Positions 1 through 4,885 of a DNA stretch of 21,005 nucleotides are shown one piece after another (position 1 is the stretch's first letter; the number at the start of each line of letters is the position of its first letter). The translations under genes and the position numbers were made by a program. The notes under the pieces were generated by a model. That model was not told where the DNA came from and made no database searches. It worked only from the letters and a program-made list of their open reading frames with translations. Source of the DNA: a virus; IMG/VR virus record IMGVR_UViG_3300021356_000206, positions 1-21,005 of that record; one strand, given 5' to 3'.

Positions 1-1
1 A

Positions 2-142
2 ATTAAAGAAATGGACTTTGAGGATCTGAAAGACGAATTAGGCGAGCAAGCTGACTTCGTTAAGTATTGTCATCATTCGACCAGAGACTTAGAATATCTA
101 AGAATGCTCGAGAGAGAATATAATAATAGATTTACATTTTAA
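2..142 (+). CDS. Partial small protein, 3' end of a gene cut by the left edge
   Basis: An open frame runs from the left edge to a TAA at 140-142. It may begin upstream of the window, or at the in-frame ATG at position 11, which would give a 43-residue protein starting MDFEDLKDELGEQ. The product is charged and probably helical, with a C-terminal part rich in Arg, Glu and Tyr (MLEREYNNRF). The stop lies two bases before the ATG of the next gene, so it belongs to the same run of small accessory genes. No family is recognised and no function is assigned. Confidence 0.55.
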   Translation: MKEMDFEDLKDELGEQADFVKYCHHSTRDLEYLRMLEREYNNRFTF

Positions 143-144
143 TT

Positions 145-306
145 ATGAGAGAATTAGGCAGAATATTAAAAAGGTTCTGGGGTGCTAAATGCACCCAGTA
201 CTGGATTTGCGTTCCAACAGAAATGGAAAGCAAAGAAGCTAAGGAAGATTTTATCTTCCAGACAATAGAATTTTTAAATAGTAAAATAATTATAAAAGAT
301 GAGTGA
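145..306 (+). CDS. Small hypothetical protein (53 aa)
   Basis: The frame runs from ATG 145 to TGA 304-306 and gives 53 residues. The N-terminus is basic and aromatic (MRELGRILKRFWGAKC) and is followed by the segment YWICVPTEMESKEAKED and an Ile-rich end. There are two cysteines (residues 16 and 22) and no transmembrane segment. The gene begins two bases after the upstream stop, and its end overlaps the ATG of the next gene at 299. This tight packing supports translation although the gene is short. Function unknown. Confidence 0.55.
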   Translation: MRELGRILKRFWGAKCTQYWICVPTEMESKEAKEDFIFQTIEFLNSKIIIKDE

Positions 307-454
307 TATAAAAATAATTATCGAGCATATCGATAGAGCTTACGAACACGTTTTAAATACTTTTCCGTATAAAGAAAAGAAGTTAAAAGAGATGTTTAAT
401 GCGTTAAGTAAATTAGATCAGGCTCAAAATGAGCTTGAAGACCTGTATAATTAA
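299..454 (+). CDS. Small helical hypothetical protein (51 aa)
   Basis: The frame runs from ATG 299 to TAA 452-454 and gives 51 residues, overlapping the previous gene by 8 bp. The sequence starts MSDIKIIIEHIDRAYEHV and continues as an amphipathic helix-like stretch (KKLKEMFNALSKLDQAQNELEDLY). A helical or dimerising fold is likely. Position and overlap place it in the same polycistronic unit as its neighbours. No family or function is recognised. Confidence 0.55.
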   Translation: MSDIKIIIEHIDRAYEHVLNTFPYKEKKLKEMFNALSKLDQAQNELEDLYN

Positions 455-465
455 TAATATAAAAT

Positions 466-657
466 ATGATACATTCAGCAGACATAAGACGATTAAAAGA
501 TGAAGCTCAGCTTAGAGCTGAGGTCTCAAAAAGAGATAGCGAAATTCAAGAGCTAAAAGAAAGAATTGAAGCTTTAACAATAAAAGTTGAAATGCTTCAA
601 GAGTTTATATCCTTTGCGGATGACAAGTATAATTCAAAAACTAATAATAATGGATAA
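466..657 (+). CDS. Small coiled-coil protein (63 aa)
   Basis: This 63-residue protein is almost entirely a predicted coiled coil. Residues 8-50 show regular spacing of Leu, Ile and Val between charged residues (RRLKDEAQLRAEVSKRD, then IQELKERIEALTIKVEMLQ). A short Asn-rich polar tail follows. Such short coiled coils often oligomerise or act as protein adaptors, but nothing in the sequence points to a partner. The start ATG lies 11 bases after the previous stop, and the end overlaps the next start at 650. Function unknown. Confidence 0.65.
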   Translation: MIHSADIRRLKDEAQLRAEVSKRDSEIQELKERIEALTIKVEMLQEFISFADDKYNSKTNNNG

Positions 658-835
658 TTACACAGCAGTTGGAATTGCCGAAGGGTTTTTGATCCCTAAA
701 TATGAAGAACAATATTTAGAAGCTTGGCAACACATTTACGACCACAAATTACATTTAACCCTGCAAGGTAGATTTGGTCGAATAGTTAATAATTTAGTAG
801 ATGCAGGATTTATAAAAAAAAATAATAATGAGTAA
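650..835 (+). CDS. Small conserved-looking phage protein (61 aa)
   Basis: I chose ATG 650 rather than the longer frame from 587. The first 21 codons of the longer version lie inside the coiled-coil gene, and the protein from 650 begins in the expected style (MDNYTAVGIAEGF). The middle has EEQYLEAWQHIYDH followed by LTLQGRFGRIVNNLVDAG. From memory, small marine phage proteins with the same layout (AxGIAEGF, then LEAWQ.L.D, then LQG.FGR..) are widespread, but they have no experimentally known role. The gene overlaps both neighbours by 8 bp, which suggests coupled translation. Function unknown. Confidence 0.68.
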   Translation: MDNYTAVGIAEGFLIPKYEEQYLEAWQHIYDHKLHLTLQGRFGRIVNNLVDAGFIKKNNNE

Positions 836-1085
836 AAGCAAATCAACATACGTTCACGATATTAATGCTTTGTATGGAAAAGATACAGAGATTTGTATAA
901 AGTATGGATCTGAAAATCAAATTGTATTTGAGATTAAAAGTTTCTGGGATTGGTTGCCAAGTATAATTGAGGTAGCTGTTGATCAAAAGAAGCTTCAGGG
1001 TTTTTATGATAAAGAAGAGTTTGGAAAAGCAATTGACAAGATTGATGACTTCTTGAATCATTCTGATCCTGAAAATAATTCTTAA
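828..1085 (+). CDS. Small acidic hypothetical protein (85 aa)
   Basis: This 85-residue protein starts MSKSKSTYVHDINALYG. It has a mixed alpha/beta look, with the strand-like ICIKYGSENQIVFEIKSF, a Trp pair (FWDWLP) and an acidic helical C-terminus. It is the last gene of the first cluster. Its TAA stop (1083-1085) lies inside the first unit of the 21-bp repeat array, so the array begins exactly where coding ends. The transcript probably ends at the hairpin at 1171-1211. No family is recognised. Confidence 0.6.
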   Translation: MSKSKSTYVHDINALYGKDTEICIKYGSENQIVFEIKSFWDWLPSIIEVAVDQKKLQGFYDKEEFGKAIDKIDDFLNHSDPENNS

Positions 1086-1204
1086 ACGCAATACCCTCTT
1101 CATTAAACGCAGTCGGTTAGTCGTTAAACATAGTAGGGTAATCATTAAACATAGTAGGGTAATCATTAAACGCAATAGGGGTATCGTTAAACGCAATACC
1201 CCGC
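1079..1204. repeat. Six tandem 21-bp units in perfect register (iteron-like array)
   Basis: TTAAAC occurs at 1082, 1103, 1124, 1145, 1166 and 1187, exactly 21 bp apart each time. The units are 1079-1099, 1100-1120, 1121-1141, 1142-1162, 1163-1183 and 1184-1204. The shared core is TCRTTAAACRYARTRGGG. Units 3 and 4 differ at a single base (1123/1144). Units 1 and 6 carry CCC where units 3-5 carry GGG. A 21-bp period equals two helical turns, so every unit presents the same face to a bound protein. This layout fits replication-initiator iterons or a multi-site operator. No protein that would bind it is visible in the window. Confidence 0.88.
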
Positions 1205-1211
1205 GTTTTTT
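1171..1211 (+). terminator. Rho-independent terminator built from repeat units 5 and 6
   Basis: GGGGTAT (1178-1184) pairs perfectly with ATACCCC (1196-1202). CGC at 1171-1173 can also pair with GCG at 1203-1205 across a 4-nt bulge, and T6 follows at 1206-1211. It would end transcripts of the small-gene cluster 1-1085. The loop is the repeat core CGTTAAACGCA. Confidence 0.7.
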
Positions 1212-1423
1212 GATAAAAAATCCTTAACAATTTCTTAACATAGAAAATTTGCATAATTTATTTTTTTTGTTATGGACATAAAATCCGCATTTGTGCAAAC
1301 ATACATTTTTAATATTACCTCAGTATTAAATAAACATTAATAAAACTTAACAATTTGGTAACATTAATTTAACATAAGCAAACTTTGTTTTATTTACTTT
1401 TGGGTTATAAAAATTAAAAAACT
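1212..1423. promoter_or_regulatory. AT-rich intergenic region with 11-bp spaced TTAACA hexamers
   Basis: No gene is seen here. CTTAACAATTT followed by nnTAACAT occurs twice (1223-1241 and 1346-1364), identical at 17 of 19 positions. Within these copies TTAACA-type hexamers lie at 1224 and 1235, and at 1347, 1358 (GTAACA) and 1369, always 11 bp apart. A T-rich tract spans about 1258-1270. The spacing suggests binding of a repressor or activator on one face of the helix, upstream of the gene at 1424. Confidence 0.5.
1354..1402 (+). promoter_or_regulatory. Candidate Bacteroidota-type promoter for the 1424 gene cluster
   Basis: TACTTTTG at 1395-1402 matches the Bacteroidota -7 consensus TAnnTTTG exactly, but it has no TTTG at the expected -33 distance. 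An alternative pair is TTTG at 1354-1357 with AAACTTTG at 1380-1387, 22 bp apart and one base off the -7 consensus. Either would place transcription start shortly before the A-rich leader ending AAAAAACT just before ATG 1424. Confidence 0.4.
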
Positions 1424-1693
1424 ATGACAAAAAAACATTTATTATTAATTCTAAATTGTTATCAAAATTACTTTAATGATTATGTTAACATTTCAGAAGA
1501 AGACTTGGACAATATTTATATGAAGGTTGCCATCGCTGACACTCAAAAAAGTATTGATAATTCTTTAGGCTTAGAATATCTTGAGCCTGGACCCTGCATT
1601 GCGTCTGAAAGGTGGATAAATACAATAACAAATGAGGTCTATGACGTGCCAGTCGAGGTGCTTAGAGACTTTGAAAACAAAGTAAAATTATGA
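1424..1693 (+). CDS. Small hypothetical protein (89 aa)
   Basis: This 89-residue acidic protein begins MTKKHLLLILNCYQNYFNDYVNISEEDLDN. It contains GLEYLEPGPCIASERWINTITNEVYDVPVEVL, which has a beta-hairpin look. The N-terminal LLLILN stretch is too short and too polar nearby to be a membrane segment. It is the first gene after the repeat/promoter block and sits behind an A-rich leader (ATTAAAAAACT) almost identical to the one before the gene at 2004. The next gene overlaps its stop by 4 bp (ATGA). No family or function is recognised. Confidence 0.6.
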   Translation: MTKKHLLLILNCYQNYFNDYVNISEEDLDNIYMKVAIADTQKSIDNSLGLEYLEPGPCIASERWINTITNEVYDVPVEVLRDFENKVKL

Positions 1694-1968
1694 AACAATA
1701 CCCAATTTGGAATAAAATCAATTCTTGTGCTTATAAAAGCTCAAATAAGTCTTATGGCGTGCGTGAGCATTCAGAAATTAATATGCTGGTCGGCTCAAGC
1801 GTCAGACACTCTCACGAGCTTTGCACAATTAAACAAACAAAAAAAATATTTGGCGACTGGTCTTCTTTCTGTGTTTTTATAGATGATAAGAAAGTAAAGC
1901 AAGGCTGGTTTAATAATAAAACAAAAGAGTTTAGAAAAAGAAAACCTAAATTATTAACATTAGATTAA
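1690..1968 (+). CDS. Small basic phage protein (92 aa)
   Basis: This 92-residue basic protein begins MKQYPIWNKINSCAYKSSNKSYGVREHSE. It continues with NMLVGSSVRHSHEL, a strand-turn-strand GDWSSFCVFIDDKKVKQGWF, and a Lys/Arg-rich tail. From memory, small proteins with the same layout (KSYG, then VG(S/T)S..NSH, then F.V.VDG..VK...F) recur in marine phages, but their role is unknown. The basic tail could bind nucleic acid; that is inference only. It overlaps the upstream gene by ATGA. The TTAACA pair at 1954/1965 covers its last codons. Confidence 0.65.
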   Translation: MKQYPIWNKINSCAYKSSNKSYGVREHSEINMLVGSSVRHSHELCTIKQTKKIFGDWSSFCVFIDDKKVKQGWFNNKTKEFRKRKPKLLTLD

Positions 1969-1970
1969 CA
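1954..1970. promoter_or_regulatory. Third TTAACA pair with 11-bp spacing
   Basis: TTAACA at 1954-1959 and 1965-1970 repeats the spacing seen at 1224/1235 and 1347/1358/1369. It lies just before the gene at 2004. A shared operator for both start points is possible; chance in AT-rich DNA is the alternative. Confidence 0.35.
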
Positions 1971-2003
1971 AAAAAATACTATATTGAACTAAATTTAAAA
2001 ACT

Positions 2004-2171
2004 ATGAGCAAAACAAAAACACAATTTGAACACAGAGTGAAAGCGCGCAAAGAAGCGCGCAAGCTCGCACAAAAAGACATCCAGAAAGAAAATCTTAATT
2101 TTTTCTTTAACGGACTTTTTGAAGATTACAACCAAATATTAATTAAAGCAATTGAACAAAATGAAAGATAA
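2004..2171 (+). CDS. Small very basic hypothetical protein (55 aa)
   Basis: The frame runs from ATG 2004 to TAA 2169-2171 and gives 55 residues. The first 30 residues are strongly basic and helical (FEHRVKARKEARKLAQKD). A more hydrophobic, acidic second half follows (NLNFFFNGLFEDYNQILIKAIEQ). The A-rich leader TTTAAAAACT before the ATG matches that of the gene at 1424. The GC-rich codons GCGCGC stand out in this AT-rich stretch. It overlaps the next gene by 11 bp. The basic helix could contact DNA or RNA; function is otherwise unknown. Confidence 0.55.
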   Translation: MSKTKTQFEHRVKARKEARKLAQKDIQKENLNFFFNGLFEDYNQILIKAIEQNER

Positions 2172-2553
2172 TTATTTAGAATTACACTCGGTCGGCTGTA
2201 TGGTTGACAAAAAGACTTTAGTTGTTTACCCTCAAATGAATGACGGCACGCCAGACCTTAACTGCGGCGCGGACATTTTCAAGGATTCAAATATTGATTC
2301 CGAAGAGTGGAAAGAAAACCTTTCAACGCTTGACAGAATAAACGTTGATAAGCTTTTAAAATCCACGTCCTTTAAATATGTCTGGATATTGGATTACTCA
2401 GACGGTCAAGCCTATTGTTTTAGTCTTCCGCCAGCACTTTACACGGCAGACTCTGAAAAGCTTGAAGACTATATTTCGCAATTCCTTTTATTTAGTTTGG
2501 GGAATATATCTTGGATGTTGTCAAATAATATTAATTCAAAAATGAGCAAATGA
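2161..2553 (+). CDS. Hypothetical protein (130 aa) with GCMVD and YPQMNDGTPDLNCG motifs
   Basis: I chose ATG 2161 over an upstream TTG at 2152 because TTG starts are rare here and the upstream gene is still being read. The 130-residue acidic protein begins MKDNYLELHSVGCMVDKKTLVVYPQMNDGTPDLNCG. A helical middle (EEWKENLSTLDRINVDKLLKS) follows, then a beta segment KYVWILDYSDGQAYCFSLP and a helical end. The VGxVxxxTxxxYPxxxDGxxDLxCG-like N-terminus resembles small proteins I have seen in marine phages, none with a proven role. It overlaps both neighbours. Confidence 0.65.
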   Translation: MKDNYLELHSVGCMVDKKTLVVYPQMNDGTPDLNCGADIFKDSNIDSEEWKENLSTLDRINVDKLLKSTSFKYVWILDYSDGQAYCFSLPPALYTADSEKLEDYISQFLLFSLGNISWMLSNNINSKMSK

Positions 2554-2774
2554 GAACATATAAAAAACCTTTGGCATATTATACAAATAAATTACTAATT
2601 GAAGAGATGAACAAGATAAAACCGATTTCAGATCCTGAAGAAAAATCGATCGACTCAAAAACGGAACCAATACACGACAAAATTATTAAAGCTTTTGAGC
2701 TTGTTAGTTTGGGTCTGGCGTGGTTTGTCTTTGGTTGTTCGGTAGCTTTATTAATTAAATACTTATTATTATGA
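2550..2774 (+). CDS. Small single-pass membrane protein (74 aa)
   Basis: This 74-residue protein has a charged N-terminal half (residues 1-48) and one clear C-terminal hydrophobic segment at about residues 51-74 (VSLGLAWFVFGCSVALLIKYLLL). This predicts a tail-anchored membrane protein with its N-terminus in the cytoplasm. There is no signal peptide. Position among accessory genes fits a host-membrane or superinfection role, and a holin cannot be excluded. However, there is no lysozyme or endolysin neighbour and only one membrane span. It is linked by ATGA overlaps to both neighbours. Confidence 0.6.
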   Translation: MRTYKKPLAYYTNKLLIEEMNKIKPISDPEEKSIDSKTEPIHDKIIKAFELVSLGLAWFVFGCSVALLIKYLLL

Positions 2775-2977
2775 GAACGTGCGACATAACAGGCGAGGAT
2801 ATGTATGAGGGCTTCGTGTTTGATGACAATATTTATATAAAACATCAAAAAGACTTAGTCAAGAAAATTAAGAAATATTTTCTTGAAGTCTCTAAAGAGT
2901 GGACGGAAGAGGATTGGCTTGAGTTTTCATATAATCAGGAGCTTCACTACTGGACCGAATGGTATGAAGATGACTAA
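2771..2977 (+). CDS. Small acidic protein with CDITGEDM start and YWTEWYEDD end (68 aa)
   Basis: This 68-residue protein begins MRTCDITGEDMYEGFVFDDN and ends ELHYWTEWYEDD. Short phage and bacterial proteins with the same start (C..TGE.M.EGY...D) and the same end (YY/WTEW) are, from memory, common, but their function is unknown. There is a single N-terminal Cys, so a zinc finger is not supported. It is the last gene before the 532-bp gene-free stretch, and overlaps the membrane protein gene by ATGA. Confidence 0.65.
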   Translation: MRTCDITGEDMYEGFVFDDNIYIKHQKDLVKKIKKYFLEVSKEWTEEDWLEFSYNQELHYWTEWYEDD

Positions 2978-3020
2978 GATTTTAAAAGACTTTTTCATAA
3001 GTTTTTAATTGGTGGTTAAT

Positions 3021-3052
3021 TTCTAACCCTCTTGATTTTTAGGGGGTTAGAA
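3021..3052 (+). terminator. Strong hairpin after the accessory cluster (no U tract)
   Basis: TTCTAACCC (3021-3029) pairs perfectly with GGGTTAGAA (3044-3052). The stem extends inward by one G-U and one C-G pair around a 10-nt loop. No T run follows, so it is not a classical intrinsic terminator. It may end or protect the upstream mRNA. Confidence 0.5.
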
Positions 3053-3323
3053 TTGACTTGATATGATTTCCTCTCTTCAAATATCATTTTCTCATAAACC
3101 GCCCTTAAATCTCAGAAAAAACAGCTCAAAACGGGTTTAAAAAAGCGATATTGACGTAAAATGAAAGTAAGTGGGGGAGAGATACCACCTTTAATCAAAT
3201 CAACCGAAATCAAAAGAGGTTGATGATCATAAACAGCTAAAACTATTTGTAACTAGAGATGTTTAGGGATGGTTAAAAACTAAATATAGTATGCCCGAGA
3301 CCACCTATATATAAATCAATCAG

Positions 3324-3341
3324 TAAATATCCTGATATTTA
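3324..3341. promoter_or_regulatory. 18-bp dyad, possible operator
   Basis: TAAATATC (3324-3331) and GATATTTA (3334-3341) are perfect inverted copies around a 2-bp centre. The spacing is too tight for an RNA hairpin of full length, so a dimeric DNA-binding protein is the more natural reading. It lies about 170 bp before the late operon. Confidence 0.35.
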
Positions 3342-3391
3342 TTCTGTAGAGAATTTATTGCCGATTCATCTCTTTTGAGATTCTCGTCAAT

Positions 3392-3419
3392 TCTATATAT
3401 AGATAATCATTTTTTTTTG
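3392..3419 (+). promoter_or_regulatory. Perfect palindrome TCTATATATAGA followed by T9
   Basis: The 12-bp palindrome (3392-3403) is followed after a few bases by nine T residues. It may be a weak terminator for any leader transcript or a protein site. It sits just upstream of TTTG at 3422-3425, a possible -33 element for the late operon, though no good -7 box follows. Confidence 0.25.
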
Positions 3420-3465
3420 ACTTTGTTCCGCTTTTTAGGGGGTAAATAATAAAAAGTTATTAACA

Positions 3466-3513
3466 ATGAGTTACTTGGTACAGAATAATAATAATTTAAT
3501 TCTCTATGTATGA
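3466..3513 (+). CDS. Possible 15-codon leader peptide coupled to the chaperone gene
   Basis: An ATG at 3466 opens a 15-codon frame (MSYLVQNNNNLILYV). Its TGA at 3511-3513 overlaps the ATG of the chaperone gene at 3510 as ATGA, the junction style used throughout this window. It could serve translational coupling. So short a frame can easily arise by chance. Confidence 0.25.
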   Translation: MSYLVQNNNNLILYV

Positions 3514-4220
3514 GAAAAGAATATACTCTTAAAATCCCTGTTTCTTTAGACGATGTAACCATAGAACAATATCAAAAATATGTTAAGGCTATGGACGACA
3601 ATAAAGAAAATGAGGATTCTAATTTCATCAATCTAAAACTGCTAAACATCTTTTGTGGGATCACAATGAAAGAAGCTTATGAGTTACCTATTCAGGAGTT
3701 TGACTCCATACTAAGCCACCTGGTAAAAATATTATCAACTAAACCTAAGTTGCAAACCAGGTTTACAATGACAGATCCAAAAGGCAAGACGGTTGAATTT
3801 GGCTTTATACCAAATTTAGATAAGATGACTTTAGGAGAATATATAGATGCAGAAAATTATATGTCTGATTGGGAAACTGTGCATAAAGCGATGGCTGTTT
3901 TCTACAGACCGATTGTAGCAGGCAATAAAGACTTCTACAAAATAGAGAAGTACGAAGGAAGTGATAAATATTCAACATTAATGAAAGATGCCCCAGCTTC
4001 TATAGCTGCGGGCACTTTCCTTTTTTTTTTGAATTTAGGGATAGAGTTGTCGAAAATTACAATGGACTCTTTACGCAAACAGCAGCAGACATCGAAAGAG
4101 GATCTTACAGTCAAGGGTTTGGAAAAAAATGGGGATGGTATCAATCAATATACTCACTTTCTCAAGGAAATGTCTTCCAGATTGACCAAGCTACAGAACT
4201 TAATGTCCATAAAGCAATGA
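3510..4220 (+). CDS. Tail assembly chaperone, short (G-like) product
   Basis: This 236-residue protein begins MRKEYTLKIPVSLDDVTIEQYQKYVKAM and is helical and charged without membrane segments. Its role as a tail assembly chaperone is inferred from position and architecture. It is the first gene of the tail module upstream of the tape measure, and a second frame is open across its 3' end behind a slippery T10 run (4021-4030). In siphoviruses such chaperones coat the tape measure protein while the tube forms. In the zero frame the last 63 residues follow the T run (FFLNLGIELSKITMDSLRKQ). The start overlaps a mini-ORF by ATGA. Main uncertainty: the run length could be an assembly error. Confidence 0.62.
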   Translation: MRKEYTLKIPVSLDDVTIEQYQKYVKAMDDNKENEDSNFINLKLLNIFCGITMKEAYELPIQEFDSILSHLVKILSTKPKLQTRFTMTDPKGKTVEFGFIPNLDKMTLGEYIDAENYMSDWETVHKAMAVFYRPIVAGNKDFYKIEKYEGSDKYSTLMKDAPASIAAGTFLFFLNLGIELSKITMDSLRKQQQTSKEDLTVKGLEKNGDGINQYTHFLKEMSSRLTKLQNLMSIKQ

Positions 4221-4288
4221 TGTGGTTAGAGTTTGAAAAAGAGAAAAATGATTTAGAAGCAAAATTAATAAAACAATCTTATAAATGA
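3510..4288 (+). CDS. Tail assembly chaperone, long (GT-like) product by -1 frameshift at T10
   Basis: Shifting -1 in the T run gives a frame that stays open from the run to TGA 4286-4288, a total of about 259 residues. The new 86-residue tail has clear protein character: EFRDRVVENYNGLFTQ, then GFGKKWGWYQSIYSL and KAMMWLEFEKEKNDLEAKL. The frame ends with an ATGA overlap to the next gene, as expected for a real gene end. The -1 frame is closed by TAA at 3965-3967, so the shift must fall between 3968 and 4030, where T TTT TTT is the only obvious slip site. In lambda the analogous G/GT pair is made at a fixed ratio. Transcriptional slippage at T10 would give the same product. Confidence 0.62.
4021..4030 (+). 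promoter_or_regulatory. Slippery T10 run (frameshift signal)
   Basis: Ten T residues are read in the zero frame as CTT TTT TTT TTG. They contain T TTT TTT, a fit to the -1 slip pattern X XXY YYZ. A weak stem, AGAGTT (4043-4048) with GACTCT (4065-4070), starts 12 nt downstream. A run of this length can also cause RNA polymerase slippage. Confidence 0.6.
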
Positions 4289-4746
4289 TAGCAGTATACG
4301 AAACGTTAGATAAAATAAAAGATGAGCTAAGAACCAATCCTTCAACACAAACGGTCACGTTTGGAGATCTGATGGAAGTAGACTTAGCTAAAACAACTAT
4401 ATTTCCATTGGCACACGTTCAAGTAGGGAATGTAACATTCAGAGACCACATAATTGTAATGAATGTCTCTGTGCTATTTTTAGATATAGTAGATGACAAC
4501 AGAGAAACAAACTCTTTTGACCAATTTTATGATAATGACAACCTAATGGACATCCTAAACACTCAATTGGCGGCAGCCAATATTCTGCAAGAGAAGTTGA
4601 GACGTGGGTCCGCTTATGCCGATTTGTTCCAAATTAGAGGTGACATATCTGCTCAGCCATTCTTAGATAGATTTGAGAATCAATTAGCAGGATGGGGATT
4701 AGACCTAGTAATAGAATTACCTAATAAAACTACAAGCACTTGTTGA
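4285..4746 (+). CDS. Putative tail completion or terminator-like protein (153 aa)
   Basis: This 153-residue protein begins MIAVYETLDKIKDELRTNPSTQTVTFGDLMEVDLAKTTIFPLAHV. It continues with strand-rich RDHIIVMNVSVLFLDIVDD, a helical middle (LMDILNTQLAAANILQEKL), and DISAQPFLDRFENQLAGWGLDLVIELPN. An N-terminal helix, then a sheet, then a terminal strand matches the size and layout of small tail terminator/completion proteins that cap the tail tube. That role is inferred mainly from size and position. The start overlaps the long chaperone frame by ATGA. A neck protein is the alternative. Confidence 0.5.
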   Translation: MIAVYETLDKIKDELRTNPSTQTVTFGDLMEVDLAKTTIFPLAHVQVGNVTFRDHIIVMNVSVLFLDIVDDNRETNSFDQFYDNDNLMDILNTQLAAANILQEKLRRGSAYADLFQIRGDISAQPFLDRFENQLAGWGLDLVIELPNKTTSTC

Positions 4747-4747
4747 T

Positions 4748-4885
4748 ATGCCATTACCAAAGAAAAAACCAGGAGAAAAAAGAAAAGACTTTATGTCAAG
4801 ATGTATGTCTGACGCTACAATGATAAAAGAATATCCAAGACAGGATCAAAGAATTGCAGTTTGTGTAACACAATATGATAAATAA
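4748..4885 (+). CDS. Small standalone protein with RC...QRxAVC motif (45 aa)
   Basis: The 45-residue protein begins MPLPKKKPGEKRKDFMSRCMSD and ends DQRIAVCVTQYDK. The pattern F.(S/x)RC, about 18 residues, then (D/N)QR.AVC is, from memory, common as a short module attached to phage head proteases and other virion proteins. Here it stands alone between two tail genes. The two Cys (residues 19 and 39) could bind metal or pair. The gene lies one base after the upstream stop and overlaps the next start as TAATG. Its function is unknown, but it is probably a real gene. Confidence 0.65.
   Translation: MPLPKKKPGEKRKDFMSRCMSDATMIKEYPRQDQRIAVCVTQYDK

Larger units (their letters stand above)
2978..3509. 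other. 532-bp gene-free region between accessory and virion modules
   Basis: No tRNA and no convincing gene is seen; open frames are short on both strands. Structure present: a long hairpin (3021-3052), an 18-bp dyad (3324-3341), a small hairpin ATCTC-TTTT-GAGAT (3368-3381), a perfect palindrome TCTATATATAGA (3392-3403) followed shortly by a T9 run, and ACCACCT repeated at 3184 and 3300. The region probably holds the late promoter, but a packaging or replication site is also possible. Confidence 0.6.

Noticed and set aside
587-649. Upstream ATG for the 61-residue gene
   Set aside because: It lies within the coiled-coil gene and would add an unlikely N-terminus; ATG 650 with an 8-bp overlap is the better start.
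843-1196. 117-codon open frame on the minus strand rich in Leu, Met and Ile
   Set aside because: Its first half is just the 21-bp repeat read in 7-residue steps, and the rest is the reverse of the gene at 828-1085. No start context or neighbour supports it.
1079-1204. Possible CRISPR array
   Set aside because: The units are 21 bp with no unique spacers and there are no cas genes; it is a plain tandem repeat.
2550-2774. Holin
   Set aside because: It has one membrane segment at the C-terminus, but no lysis gene is nearby and no typical holin features are seen; left as a membrane protein of unknown role.
3161-3223. 20-codon frame MKVSGGEIPPLIKSTEIKRG
   Set aside because: Too short, with no coupling to a neighbour; likely chance within the gene-free region.
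2978-3509. tRNA gene or phage attachment site
   Set aside because: No cloverleaf or T-loop sequence was found, and no integrase is present.
4021-4030. T10 run as a simple assembly error breaking one gene
   Set aside because: Not fully excluded, but both frames stay open well beyond the run and the arrangement fits the known chaperone frameshift, so a programmed shift is preferred.
4217-4288. Separate 23-codon gene starting MMWLEFEKEK
   Set aside because: The same frame is open back to 3968 and carries convincing protein sequence, so it is better read as the end of the frameshifted chaperone.
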